The notes under the pieces were generated by a model, which worked only from the letters and a program-made list of their open reading frames with translations, was not told the origin of the DNA and did no database searches. A DNA stretch of 61,456 nt from Candidatus Omnitrophota bacterium (GTDB lineage Bacteria; Omnitrophota; Gorgyraeia; Gygaellales; Profunditerraquicolaceae): NCBI GenBank assembly GCA_026387315.1, contig JAPLLY010000022.1, positions 1-61,456 of the forward strand, given 5' to 3'. Every line of letters starts with the position of its first letter. The first letter of the stretch is position 1. Position numbers and translations under genes: made by a program. Shown here piece by piece: positions 37,830 through 46,139 of the stretch.

Positions 37830-37996
37830 GCAATTTAATGGGCAAACAAAAAGAACTGAACGATTAAATCCAACCCTTGAAAAAAAACTTTAGAACCGTT
37901 TGCTTCTAGCTTATTTATATATAACCAGTTCTAGTGGAACTGCTCCCCCTATTTTCATTTTGAGGCTGACCTGTCTTTAATTCTAAATGTCCTTTA

Positions 37997-38058
37997 GCGG
38001 GTGGCTTGGGTGTTTTCGACGCGCGTCAGCGCTAGAAAATACCCAAGACAGGACCCGC
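37997..38058. repeat. Short GCGGGT...ACCCGC element (62 bp)
   Basis: GCGGGTGGCTTGGG at one end and ACAGGACCCGC at the other; inner arms TTGGGTGTTTTC/GAAAATACCCAA. Near-identical to 13416-13477. It is the main content of the 350-bp gap between the DUF6515-like gene and queA, together with the element at 38075; the rest of the gap (about 37830-37990) shows nothing I can name. Confidence 0.8.
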
Positions 38059-38074
38059 GTAAGGTCAAAACACA

Positions 38075-38120
38075 GAGATTGCTTCGCCCTCCACTGAACC
38101 AATGGCGGGCTCGCAATGAC
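38075..38120. repeat. GAGATTGCTTCG...GCAATGAC dispersed element
   Basis: Same ends as 4131-4171. It ends a few bases before the queA stop codon. Confidence 0.6.
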
Positions 38121-38127
38121 TGCCATG

Positions 38128-39120
38128 CTAAATTATCAACATTGCGTCGCCATAACTATAAAAACGGTATTTATTATCGATTGCCTCCTGATACGCCTTC
38201 AACATTAATTCTCTTCCTCCGAAAGCGCACACTAGCATAAAAAGAGTAGTCATTGGAAGATGGAAATTAGTCAACAGGCAATCCACTGCTGCGAATTTAT
38301 ATCCTGGATAGATAAATAAATCCGTATGGCCTTCTTTACGGCCAGAGGCATAAGTTTCCAGCGCCCGCAGGCTGGTCGTGCCAACGGCAATAACCCGCCC
38401 CTGGGCTGCTTTTACCTTGGCTAGCGCGGCGCAAGCGGCATCCGGAACTAAAAAATATTCTGCCTCCATTTTATGCTCAATTATATTTTCGCATTTTACC
38501 GGCCGGAATGTACCCAAGCCCACATGCAATGTTACATAGGCTAAATTAACTCCCGCGCCTTGAATCTGTTTAAGTAACTCCTGCGTAAAATGCAGGCCGG
38601 CGGTGGGAGAAGCCAAGGCCCCTTCATTTTTGGCATAAACCGTCTGATAATAAACCGTATCTAAATCCTCGGGATCGCGTTTAATGTAAGGCGGCAGAGG
38701 AACAATTCCAAAGTTATAGATCGCATCCGCGTCAGGTTGCTTAAAACTAATCTGCCCCCGGCTGCTTAAAATTCCGGTAATCGAGCCCGTGGCAAAAATA
38801 ATCTTTTCCCCGACTTTTGTGCGGCTGGGCTGAACCAGGCAGGAAAAAGTCGTGCCATTAATCCGGCGGGTGAGTAAAATTTCGACTCTGCCGCCGGTTA
38901 TTTTATTCCCCATTAAACGGCAATGCAAAACCTTGGTATCATTAAGCGCTAACAAATCATTTTTTCTAAAAAATCCGATAATATCTTTAAATACACCATG
39001 GCTAATAGTACCGGTTTTTCGATTTACGATTAAAAGGCGAGCCTGTTCTCTTTTTTGCAAAGGATACTGGGCAATCAGTTCCTTAGGAAGGGGATAATCA
39101 AATTCAGCAAGTTTTAACAT
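38128..39120 (-). CDS. queA: S-adenosylmethionine:tRNA ribosyltransferase-isomerase
   Basis: 330 residues. Adds the ribosyl part of SAM to preQ1-tRNA to form epoxyqueuosine. 'FDYPLPKELIAQYPLQKREQ', 'LNDTKVLHCRLMG', 'ASPTAGLHFT' and 'THVGLGTFRPV'-type 'LHVGLGTFRPV' are family motifs; 'TNFHLPMTTLFMLVCAF' near the end. Its product is the substrate of QueH, encoded 1.2 kb downstream in map order. Confidence 0.95.
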   Translation of the reverse strand: MLKLAEFDYPLPKELIAQYPLQKREQARLLIVNRKTGTISHGVFKDIIGFFRKNDLLALNDTKVLHCRLMGNKITGGRVEILLTRRINGTTFSCLVQPSRTKVGEKIIFATGSITGILSSRGQISFKQPDADAIYNFGIVPLPPYIKRDPEDLDTVYYQTVYAKNEGALASPTAGLHFTQELLKQIQGAGVNLAYVTLHVGLGTFRPVKCENIIEHKMEAEYFLVPDAACAALAKVKAAQGRVIAVGTTSLRALETYASGRKEGHTDLFIYPGYKFAAVDCLLTNFHLPMTTLFMLVCAFGGRELMLKAYQEAIDNKYRFYSYGDAMLII

Positions 39121-39142
39121 ATTTAATCAGACAACAAAATCA

Positions 39143-39196
39143 AGGGGACGCTTCTGTTTTTTTAGAATTTGACTCGGAAAAACAGAACCGTCCCCT
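39143..39196. repeat. GGGGACGGTTCT inverted element
   Basis: AGGGGACGCTTCTGTTTTT pairs with AAAAACAGAACCGTCCCCT except for one G-C mismatch, around a 17-base loop. It begins directly after the stop codon of the GHL10-type gene. Confidence 0.85.
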
Positions 39197-39200
39197 GGAT

Positions 39201-40397
39201 TTAATTCAGATAACCGGTTAATTGATCGGTTAAATCGTCAATGGAATAGAAAACTACGCCGTCGGGAGCCAGCTCAGTAATTAAACGAAATTGATTAAAA
39301 AACAGATCTGGATTGTCTTTCATCAAGAACGCTCCGATACCGGCATAAATCTTCCCTTTACCGCGATGGCCCATACTGCTCTTGACCGCTTCTTTAATAA
39401 ACTGATTATCCTTGGTATAAGACATCAATACCACATAATCAATAATTCCCTCTTCCAGCCAAGACGACCAGTCCTGAAATGCGTTGCTATAGGCGCGCTC
39501 GATAACCGGGATAACCGCGCAAGAAACCGCTAAACTAGGCGATTTAACTTTAACCAAGCTGGATATCTTACGCGCTAAATCCGTAACCTGCTGGCGCTTC
39601 CAATTATCCCAAGCCAAATACTCATCTTCATTATTTAGCGTATCTAAAACATTAATCCCGGTTTTATCGCGAAATCGCTCTACATTTGCCGGCCCATAAC
39701 CATAAGTTAAACCGAATTTATTAAACCTGGAACCCGGAACAAACGGAATAGGCGATGGATAACGCAGGTAATCTAAGTGTATCCCGCTAAATAACGGATA
39801 ACGATTAATAATTTCATTAATAATCGCCAGCATATACGCCTCTACTCTGGGGTCGCCCGGCTCTAAAAATATCATATCCTCTTTCAAGTAATATTTATCC
39901 AGCTCGGAACTCGTAGAAGTCTTCGACAGCCTTTGATACTGATCCCGGGTAAGAATAGAACTGCCGTACTTCTTCAAAATATCCGCTTTTTCGTTTTTAC
40001 CTAATCCTAAGATGTTCACCCAGGCAAAAACTTTAATATTATTCTGCCCGGCTTCCCTAAGCAATAAATCCAGCGTATCCAACCCGGCGGAGGCAACGAT
40101 CTGGTCATATTTTGTTTTATCAGTAATCTTAGAATCATAATAAGCATTACCCGACTGAAAGATCTGCAGATAAATCTCATTTATTTTAGCTTTGTTGCAT
40201 TGGGCAATCAAATTACGCACACCAGCTTCAGAATAAAGCATTTTTTCCCCGGAAAACACCGACACCCAAACACCTCTAGGGGCGGCCGGCTTAACTGAAA
40301 CCTGATTATCTAGAGCTAAGGCCAATCTAAGGCTAAATAAATAACAGAATAAAAATATAATTATTATTTTAAATTTTCCGGTTTTTCGCATTTTCAA
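39201..40397 (-). CDS. Exported glycoside-hydrolase-like protein (GHL10/DUF187 type)
   Basis: 398 residues. Signal peptide (about 1-29, 'LALALDNQ'), then a TIM-barrel protein with 'RGVWVSVFSGEKML' at the start of the barrel, 'IFQSGNAYYDSKI', 'FAWVNILGLGKN', 'MIFLEPGDPRVEAY' and 'SGIHLDYLRYPSP', the set that defines the GHL10/YngK family. Such proteins act on cell-wall or extracellular glycans, but the reaction is not firmly known. It overlaps queH by 29 bases at the start, so it shares a transcript with it. Confidence 0.85.
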   Translation of the reverse strand: MKMRKTGKFKIIIIFLFCYLFSLRLALALDNQVSVKPAAPRGVWVSVFSGEKMLYSEAGVRNLIAQCNKAKINEIYLQIFQSGNAYYDSKITDKTKYDQIVASAGLDTLDLLLREAGQNNIKVFAWVNILGLGKNEKADILKKYGSSILTRDQYQRLSKTSTSSELDKYYLKEDMIFLEPGDPRVEAYMLAIINEIINRYPLFSGIHLDYLRYPSPIPFVPGSRFNKFGLTYGYGPANVERFRDKTGINVLDTLNNEDEYLAWDNWKRQQVTDLARKISSLVKVKSPSLAVSCAVIPVIERAYSNAFQDWSSWLEEGIIDYVVLMSYTKDNQFIKEAVKSSMGHRGKGKIYAGIGAFLMKDNPDLFFNQFRLITELAPDGVVFYSIDDLTDQLTGYLN

Positions 40398-40908
40398 TCT
40401 CCGAATAACTGCAGCCGCAATATTTCTGGCGATAAATACCTTTACGCTTAGCTTCTAACTGCGCTTGTTTAAAACCCAGGCGAAAATCTTCATAATAAAA
40501 ATCTATGCCTATCTCTTGGCCAATTTGACGGCCTAATTGCTTAAGCAATCCATGATTCTGATATGGGCTGGCCAATAAAGTAGTGCTAAATGCCGCAAAA
40601 CCATTGCTCTTGGCCTGACTGGCAGTTTCGCGTAAACGCAATGACCAGCAAATTACGCATCGCCGGGACAGGCCTTCTGGAGTATTAATTGCCTGAAAAA
40701 AATCTCCTTCCTTATGTTCAGGATACTCTACATCCAGAGAAAATTCCTGACTAAGAATTTTTAGGGCCTCAACCCGCCGATGATATTCACTAACCGGGTA
40801 GAGGTTAGGATTATAATAAAATCCCTTAATTTTAAATCCCTGATCTTTTAACCTGCTAAAAGGATAGATTAAACAAGGCCCGCAGCAGATGTGCAACAAG
40901 ATACCCAC
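40369..40908 (-). CDS. queH: Epoxyqueuosine reductase QueH
   Basis: 179 residues. 'LLHICCGPC' (Cys 8, 9, 12), 'RRCVICWSLRLRETA' (Cys 84, 87) and the late 'KYCGCSYSE' are the cysteine motifs of QueH (DUF208), the iron-sulphur enzyme that replaces cobalamin-dependent QueG. It finishes queuosine on tRNA. Presence of QueH with Tgt and QueA makes the last three steps complete here. It touches ruvB (stop and start share base 40908). Confidence 0.93.
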   Translation of the reverse strand: MGILLHICCGPCLIYPFSRLKDQGFKIKGFYYNPNLYPVSEYHRRVEALKILSQEFSLDVEYPEHKEGDFFQAINTPEGLSRRCVICWSLRLRETASQAKSNGFAAFSTTLLASPYQNHGLLKQLGRQIGQEIGIDFYYEDFRLGFKQAQLEAKRKGIYRQKYCGCSYSEIENAKNRKI

Positions 40909-42017
40909 TAAAAAATTTCTGCTTGTTGTTCTTGATTAAACTTTAAACCAAAATGCTCAAAAGCCTTACGCGTAGCTAACCGCCCTCGGGAAGTGCGTTT
41001 TAAATACCCGGCCATTAAAAGATACGGCTCAACCGCATCCTCGATCGTATCCACCTCTTCATTGAGGCTGGCAGCCAAAGACTCAATCCCCACCGGCCCC
41101 CCGCCAAATGACTCCAGAATTAATTTTAAGACCTTACGATCCAGGTCATCAAAACCCGCCTGATCAATACCCAGTTCATTAAGAATCTTGGAAGTTACGG
41201 GCTGATCAACATTTTCGATTTTTAAAACCTGTGCGTAATCCCTCACCCGGCGCAAGAGCCGGTTAGCGATACGCGGAGTTCCCCGGGAGCGTTTGGCAAT
41301 CTCTAAAGTCGCCGGATCATCAATTTTTACCGACAATAACTGGCTGGAATTTTTTATAATTTTAGCCAGGTCTTCTACTTTATAAAAATCCAGGCTGTAA
41401 AATATCCCAAACCTGCCCCTTAAAGGGGCGGCTAAAAGTCCGGTGCGCGTAGTTGCCCCGATTAAAGTAAACGGCTTAAGATTAAACTTGATGGTTTTAG
41501 CGTATGGCCCTTTATCAATAACAAAATCGATCTGGAAACTTTCCATTGCCGGATACAAAAATTCTTCAACCACCTTGGACATGCGGTGTATCTCATCAAT
41601 AAAAAGGATATCTCCGTTTTCCAAATTAGTCAGTATACCGATTAAATCTCCGGCCCGCTCAATCGCCGGGCCGCTGGTGGCGGTGATTTTAGCGCCCATC
41701 TCATGCGCGATAATATGCGACAAAGAAGTTTTACCCAGCCCCGGAGGCCCGCTTAAAAGTACATGCTCCAGAGGCTCTTTTCTCTCTTGAGCTGCCTGGA
41801 TGGCAATTTTTAAATTATCCACAATATCCTTATGGCCGACAAACTCGCCAAATTTCTTTGGCCTTAAGGATATATTTAAAACTACATCCTCTTCGGATTC
41901 CTTAATATCAGTAATAACGGAATCGGCTTTCAGCAGCGCGTGCCTGGCCCCGTTAGAAACACCTTTTCTAGCGGGTTCTGATTGATAGTTTCTAACGGGG
42001 CTGGTCTCTTCGCTCAT
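40908..42017 (-). CDS. ruvB: Holliday junction helicase RuvB with a repeat-encoded N-terminus
   Basis: 369 residues, about 30 more than usual. The AAA+ core is complete: 'LLSGPPGLGKTSL' Walker A, 'ILFIDEIHRM' Walker B, 'GATTRTGLLAAPLRGRFG' sensor/arginine region, winged helix at the end. Before the family start ('SLRPKKFGEFVG', about residue 50) no ATG, GTG or TTG exists other than the ATG at 42017. Residues 6-24 are encoded by a 53-bp palindromic element (CCCCGTTAGAAAC arms) read in frame. So the element is translated as part of RuvB. The start overlaps scpA by 26 bases. ruvA and ruvC are not in the window. Confidence 0.95.
   Translation of the reverse strand: MSEETSPVRNYQSEPARKGVSNGARHALLKADSVITDIKESEEDVVLNISLRPKKFGEFVGHKDIVDNLKIAIQAAQERKEPLEHVLLSGPPGLGKTSLSHIIAHEMGAKITATSGPAIERAGDLIGILTNLENGDILFIDEIHRMSKVVEEFLYPAMESFQIDFVIDKGPYAKTIKFNLKPFTLIGATTRTGLLAAPLRGRFGIFYSLDFYKVEDLAKIIKNSSQLLSVKIDDPATLEIAKRSRGTPRIANRLLRRVRDYAQVLKIENVDQPVTSKILNELGIDQAGFDDLDRKVLKLILESFGGGPVGIESLAASLNEEVDTIEDAVEPYLLMAGYLKRTSRGRLATRKAFEHFGLKFNQEQQAEIF
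41948..42000. repeat. CCCCGTTAGAAAC palindrome at the scpA-ruvB junction
   Basis: 13-bp perfect arms CCCCGTTAGAAAC / GTTTCTAACGGGG around 27 bases. On the minus strand its first arm gives the scpA stop (CCC CGT TAG) in one frame and the RuvB residues PVRN in the other. Only copy in the window. Confidence 0.92.
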
Positions 42018-42753
42018 AAGGAATAATGTTTTCTCTGTTTCTGGCTATGATTATATCTTGGAATTCCGCGTCTTGGCGGGCAATGATTTCTTGCATTTTC
42101 GCCAGCTCCAGAATCGCCAAAAAGATCACGATAATCTCTATCTTGCTCTTGCTCTTGGCGAATAACTCCGAAAGCTTAATTTCTGTTTGCACCAACAACA
42201 AATGCAGGATATCATGGACTTTTTGCTCAACCGTATACTGATCCTTGATCACCTCATAAAAAACTTCGCGGGGTATATCTTTTAACGCCCGAGAAAAAGC
42301 ATTAATCAAATCAAAGATGCTAGCCTCAAAATATTTATCCTCTTGCTTGCCAAGCGCTTTGGCATCAGCCGGTTCTTCGATTTTCGGGCGCTTAAAAACT
42401 TCCTGTTGGCTGATTTCTCTTTGTTTTAAATTTTCGGCGATTTGTTTAAACTTTTCATATTCCAGAAGCCTTTTGATCAGCTCCGCGCGCGGATCCTCCC
42501 CTTCTTCCAAAACCCCCAACTCTTCCGCCGGAAGCAACATCTTGGATTTTATCTGCATCAGCGTGGCCGCCATGACTAAAAATTCTCCCACAATATTTAA
42601 ATCCAAAAGCTGCATCAAATTAATATACTCCAGGTATTGTTGAGTAACTTTGGCAATCGGGATATCGTAAATATTAAGGTGGTCTTTTTTTACTAAATAT
42701 AATAACAGGTCTAACGGGCCCTCAAACATATCTAAGCGGATTTTATAATTCAC
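41992..42753 (-). CDS. scpA: Segregation and condensation protein A
   Basis: 253 residues. Kleisin partner of SMC. 'FEGPLDLLLYLVKKDHLNIY' and 'IPIAKVTQQYLEYI' are the N-terminal signature; the C-terminal winged-helix part has 'KSKIEIIVIFLAILELAKMQ'. The start is GTG at 42751-42753, inside the repeat arm AGAAGGTGCGGG-GTG-AAT; family alignment places the Met exactly there. The stop TAG comes from another repeat. No scpB in the window. Confidence 0.94.
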   Translation of the reverse strand: MNYKIRLDMFEGPLDLLLYLVKKDHLNIYDIPIAKVTQQYLEYINLMQLLDLNIVGEFLVMAATLMQIKSKMLLPAEELGVLEEGEDPRAELIKRLLEYEKFKQIAENLKQREISQQEVFKRPKIEEPADAKALGKQEDKYFEASIFDLINAFSRALKDIPREVFYEVIKDQYTVEQKVHDILHLLLVQTEIKLSELFAKSKSKIEIIVIFLAILELAKMQEIIARQDAEFQDIIIARNRENIIPYERRDQPR

Positions 42754-42856
42754 CCCGCACCTTCTTTCGTATTCAATTCTTTAAACCCTATGGCTTTAAT
42801 AACGGAATATTTATCCCGCACCTTCGAAAAGGTGCGGGATTTAGAAGGTGCGGGGT
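42751..42856 (-). promoter_or_regulatory. Intercistronic palindromic element between trpS and scpA
   Basis: Outer arms ACCCCGCACCTTCT and AGAAGGTGCGGGGT (14 bp) face each other, with a nested 12-bp hairpin ATCCCGCACCTT-cgaa-AAGGTGCGGGAT. One end touches the trpS TGA stop, the other carries SD and the GTG start of scpA, so the element fills the whole gap. Confidence 0.75.
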
Positions 42857-43840
42857 TCATATTTTAAGCAATCCTCTTACTTGAGAAATAGTTTTCTTGG
42901 CTAGCAGGGATGCCTTCTGCTTCCCAGCGAATAAGATCTCCTGGATGTGCTTTTTATCTTTTTGTAAAGTAAGTCGTTTTTCCTGAATCGGCGCCAATAA
43001 ATTAGTTAGCAAAGCTGCCAATTCCTTTTTACATTCCGCGCAGCCAATCATCGCCTTTGCGCAACGCTCATGAACCTGATTATTTAGCAAAGGTGAAAAT
43101 GCCGCATAATAAGAAAAAACATTGCATTTATCCGGATGCCCGCAATCAATGACGTGAATACGCTTGGGATCTGTAAACATGCCCTGCACCTTTTTACGGA
43201 TAACCTCAGGCGCGTCAGTTAGGGCAATATAATTATTATAACTCTTACTCATCTTGCGGCCATCCAAGCCTAAAAGGCGGGTAGTCTGGGTAAGCAAGGC
43301 CTTAGGCTCCGTAAAACAAGTTGTCTGGTAAAGATGATTAAACTTGCGCGCAATCTGACGGCACAGCTCTAAATGCGGCAGCTGATCCTCCCCCACGGGC
43401 ACGCTATCAGCCTTATAAAGTAAAATATCCGCGGCTTGTAAAACCGGATATCCTAAAAAAGCATAGGTGCTTAAATCGCGATTAACTACTTGGCGCAGCT
43501 GTTCTTTATAGGTAGGGCAACGCTCAAGTAATCCTAAAGGCGTAATCAAAGAGAGGATAAAATAAAGCTCAAGATGTTCAGGCACTTGCGACTGGATAAA
43601 AATAATAGATTTTTCAGGGTCAATCCCACAGGAGAGCCAATCAATAACATTATCCAACATATTAGTACCAAGGAGAGCCGGATTTTCATATTCAGACATC
43701 AGCGCGTGCCAATCCGCAACCATAAAGAAACAATCACATTCATCTTGCAGCTTTGTCCAATTGGCCAAAGCGCCCGCCAGATGGCCCAGGTGTAATTTAC
43801 CCGTAGGCCGCATGCCGCTTAATATGCGTTTTTTAATCAT
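42857..43840 (-). CDS. trpS: Tryptophanyl-tRNA synthetase
   Basis: 327 residues, class I synthetase. 'GMRPTGKLHLGHLAGAL' holds the HIGH-type site and 'LDGRKMSKSYNN' the KMSKS loop. 'IFIQSQVPEHLEL' and 'YPVLQAADILLY' complete the signature. The stop TGA is also the first triplet of the intercistronic element. It follows infB with a TAAGC-type repeat patch between. Confidence 0.95.
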   Translation of the reverse strand: MIKKRILSGMRPTGKLHLGHLAGALANWTKLQDECDCFFMVADWHALMSEYENPALLGTNMLDNVIDWLSCGIDPEKSIIFIQSQVPEHLELYFILSLITPLGLLERCPTYKEQLRQVVNRDLSTYAFLGYPVLQAADILLYKADSVPVGEDQLPHLELCRQIARKFNHLYQTTCFTEPKALLTQTTRLLGLDGRKMSKSYNNYIALTDAPEVIRKKVQGMFTDPKRIHVIDCGHPDKCNVFSYYAAFSPLLNNQVHERCAKAMIGCAECKKELAALLTNLLAPIQEKRLTLQKDKKHIQEILFAGKQKASLLAKKTISQVRGLLKI

Positions 43841-43854
43841 ATCTTAACCCTGCA

Positions 43855-43918
43855 AATAGTTATAAGTTATAAGTTATAAGCGGTAAGCTTACGACTTACA
43901 ACTTACGACTTACAACTT
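43855..43918. repeat. TTATAAG / CTTACGACTTACAA repeat patch
   Basis: Three tandem AGTTATA units followed by two copies of CTTACGACTTACAA in a row. Same kind of sequence as 17840 and 19815. The last infB codons reach into it. Confidence 0.75.
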
Positions 43919-46084
43919 TCTCGCTATCTTCTCTATATCATAAGCTTCAATAATATCACCTTCGACTAACTGGTCAAACCCACCAACCGCAATACCACAT
44001 TCAAACCCCTCGCCAACCTCGCGGACATCATCCTTAAAACGTTTAAGGCTGGAGACCTTGCCTTCAAAAGCAACCGCGCCATTGCGCATCAGTGTAATCA
44101 TACAATTACGGTTGATCTTCCCCTTGGTTACAAAGCATCCGGCAATGATACCGGAATGGGAAAGCTTGAACATCTTTTTGACTTCGGCCCTGCCTAAGAA
44201 TACTTTCTTCAATTTTGGATCAAGCATACCCTCAACCGCGGCTTTGATATCATTAGCTAGCTCATAAATAATATTATATATTTTTACTTCTAGGCCTTCT
44301 TTAGAGATTAACTCCTTAGCCGGATCATCAGCAGAAACATTAAATCCCAAAAGCAACGCATCAGAAGCTACCGCTAAAATTACATCGGAAGTATTGATAT
44401 TTCCCGCCCCCATATGTATTATATTAATCTTTATCTCGGAAACATTCAATTTATCCAAAGTGTCTTTAATCGCCTCCAGCGACCCCTGGACATCTGCCTT
44501 AACAATTAAATTTAGTTCCTTGATTTTGCCCGCGGCAATCTGGGCATGCAACTCTTCCAAGCTTACCCTATGCACCTGTTTAACCTGCTGAAGCTTTTCT
44601 TTTTCCACGCGCGCCTGAATTAAACTCTTGGCCTGCTTTTCATCTTCAATCACAAAAAACTGCTCCCCTACCTGCGGAATTCCGTTTATCCCCAAAATTT
44701 CTACCGGAGTTGCCGGGCCGACAGTAGTTACTCCCTGCCCCCGGTCATTGAGCATCGCCCGGATTTTTCCATATAAATTACCTACGATTATATTTTGGTT
44801 AAGATGTAATGTGCCATTCTGCACAAGCAACGTAGCTACCGGCCCTTTGCCTTTAGCCATCCTGGCTTCCACGACTACTCCATAAGCTAGGCGATCAGGA
44901 TTAGCTTTTAACTCCATAATTTCGGCTTGCAACAAAATCATCTCAAGTAAGCTATCTATTCCTGCTCCGGTCTTAGCAGAAACCGCGACAGTAATCGTTT
45001 TACCGCCCCAATCCTCAGGAGTCAATCCGGCTGCGGCCAATTGTTTTTTAACCGTATCCAGATTTGCCTGCGCTTTATCTATTTTATTGATCGCCACGAT
45101 GATCGCTACTTGCGCGGCCCGCGCATGATCGATTGCTTCTTGAGTTTGCGGCATAATTCCGTCATCAGCAGCCACGACTAACACCACAATATCGGTAATC
45201 CGCGCGCCGCGTGCGCGCATAGCGGTAAATGCTTCATGGCCAGGCGTATCTAAAAAAGTAATCTCCCCCTGCGCCAGGCTGACCCGGTAAGCGCCGATAT
45301 GCTGAGTAATCCCTCCGTGCTCACTTTCTGTAACTTTAGTTTTACGGATGGCATCTAAAAGAGAGGTCTTGCCATGATCAACATGCCCCATAAAAGTAAC
45401 TATCGGTGAGCGATTCTTAAGTTCCTCAGGCTTATCTATTTTCTTGTGCGCCCGCAAAATCACTTCTTCGGCATTAAGAGCTTTCTTAATTCCAAAATTA
45501 TATTTTAAACATAACTTATTTAAAATGGCCTCATCCAAAACCTGGTTAATCCCAATCATCACCCCCATACCCATGAGATGTTTAATCAGAATCGAAGACT
45601 TCTCCTGTAATTTTATGGCTAAATCTTTAACCGTAATCGGCAGCTCCAGTTCAATCTCTTTTTCCGGGACGGCCTCAACCTTTACTTCAACCTTTACTTC
45701 AGGCTTTATTACCGGCTTAACCTCAGCCTCAACCTTAACCACAGGTTTATGCACAGGTTTAACCTCAATCTTTACTTCAGGCTTTATTACCGGCTTAGCC
45801 TCAACTTTAGCCTCAACCTTTACTTCAGGCTTTATTACAAGTTTAGCCTTAATCATAACTTTCGGCTCAAGTTTTACCGGTTTAAGCATAGATTTAAACA
45901 CTGGCTTGATTTTATCTTTAGCCTTTTTCACTACTAATTTAAGCTTAAACGACTTAGCTGCAGGCTTCAGCTTAACCGCCTCTTGCGCTTTAGCAACCGG
46001 CTTTTTAGTTTTTGCTTTCATTTTTACCTTAGGCTTAACTTGCGATTTTTTTACTACTGTTTTTCCTTTTTTTATTTTTGGCAT
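43910..46084 (-). CDS. infB: Translation initiation factor IF-2
   Basis: 724 residues from the ATG at 46082-46084, preceded by AGGAAAGAG; an earlier in-frame start would add 13 residues of no family likeness. The first 150 residues are a Lys/Val/Pro/Glu repeat ('[11 protein letters not shown]' several times), then the IF2-N domain, GTPase '[17 protein letters not shown]' with '[12 protein letters not shown]' and 'NKIDKA', and the C-terminal initiator-tRNA domains. Brings fMet-tRNA to the ribosome. Follows nusA by 55 bases. Confidence 0.96.
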   Translation of the reverse strand: MPKIKKGKTVVKKSQVKPKVKMKAKTKKPVAKAQEAVKLKPAAKSFKLKLVVKKAKDKIKPVFKSMLKPVKLEPKVMIKAKLVIKPEVKVEAKVEAKPVIKPEVKIEVKPVHKPVVKVEAEVKPVIKPEVKVEVKVEAVPEKEIELELPITVKDLAIKLQEKSSILIKHLMGMGVMIGINQVLDEAILNKLCLKYNFGIKKALNAEEVILRAHKKIDKPEELKNRSPIVTFMGHVDHGKTSLLDAIRKTKVTESEHGGITQHIGAYRVSLAQGEITFLDTPGHEAFTAMRARGARITDIVVLVVAADDGIMPQTQEAIDHARAAQVAIIVAINKIDKAQANLDTVKKQLAAAGLTPEDWGGKTITVAVSAKTGAGIDSLLEMILLQAEIMELKANPDRLAYGVVVEARMAKGKGPVATLLVQNGTLHLNQNIIVGNLYGKIRAMLNDRGQGVTTVGPATPVEILGINGIPQVGEQFFVIEDEKQAKSLIQARVEKEKLQQVKQVHRVSLEELHAQIAAGKIKELNLIVKADVQGSLEAIKDTLDKLNVSEIKINIIHMGAGNINTSDVILAVASDALLLGFNVSADDPAKELISKEGLEVKIYNIIYELANDIKAAVEGMLDPKLKKVFLGRAEVKKMFKLSHSGIIAGCFVTKGKINRNCMITLMRNGAVAFEGKVSSLKRFKDDVREVGEGFECGIAVGGFDQLVEGDIIEAYDIEKIARKL
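45675..45850. repeat. Coding tandem-like repeats in infB
   Basis: Several near-identical units such as TTTACTTCAGGCTTTATTAC recur at irregular steps and encode the K-P-E-V-K-V-E motif. Such stretches can change length by slippage; they also create a spurious 233-codon open frame on the plus strand. Confidence 0.8.
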
Positions 46085-46139
46085 ATTTTCTCTTTCCTGC
46101 CTAGTATCAGGCCTGCCCGCCAATCTTTGTGGCGGGCCT

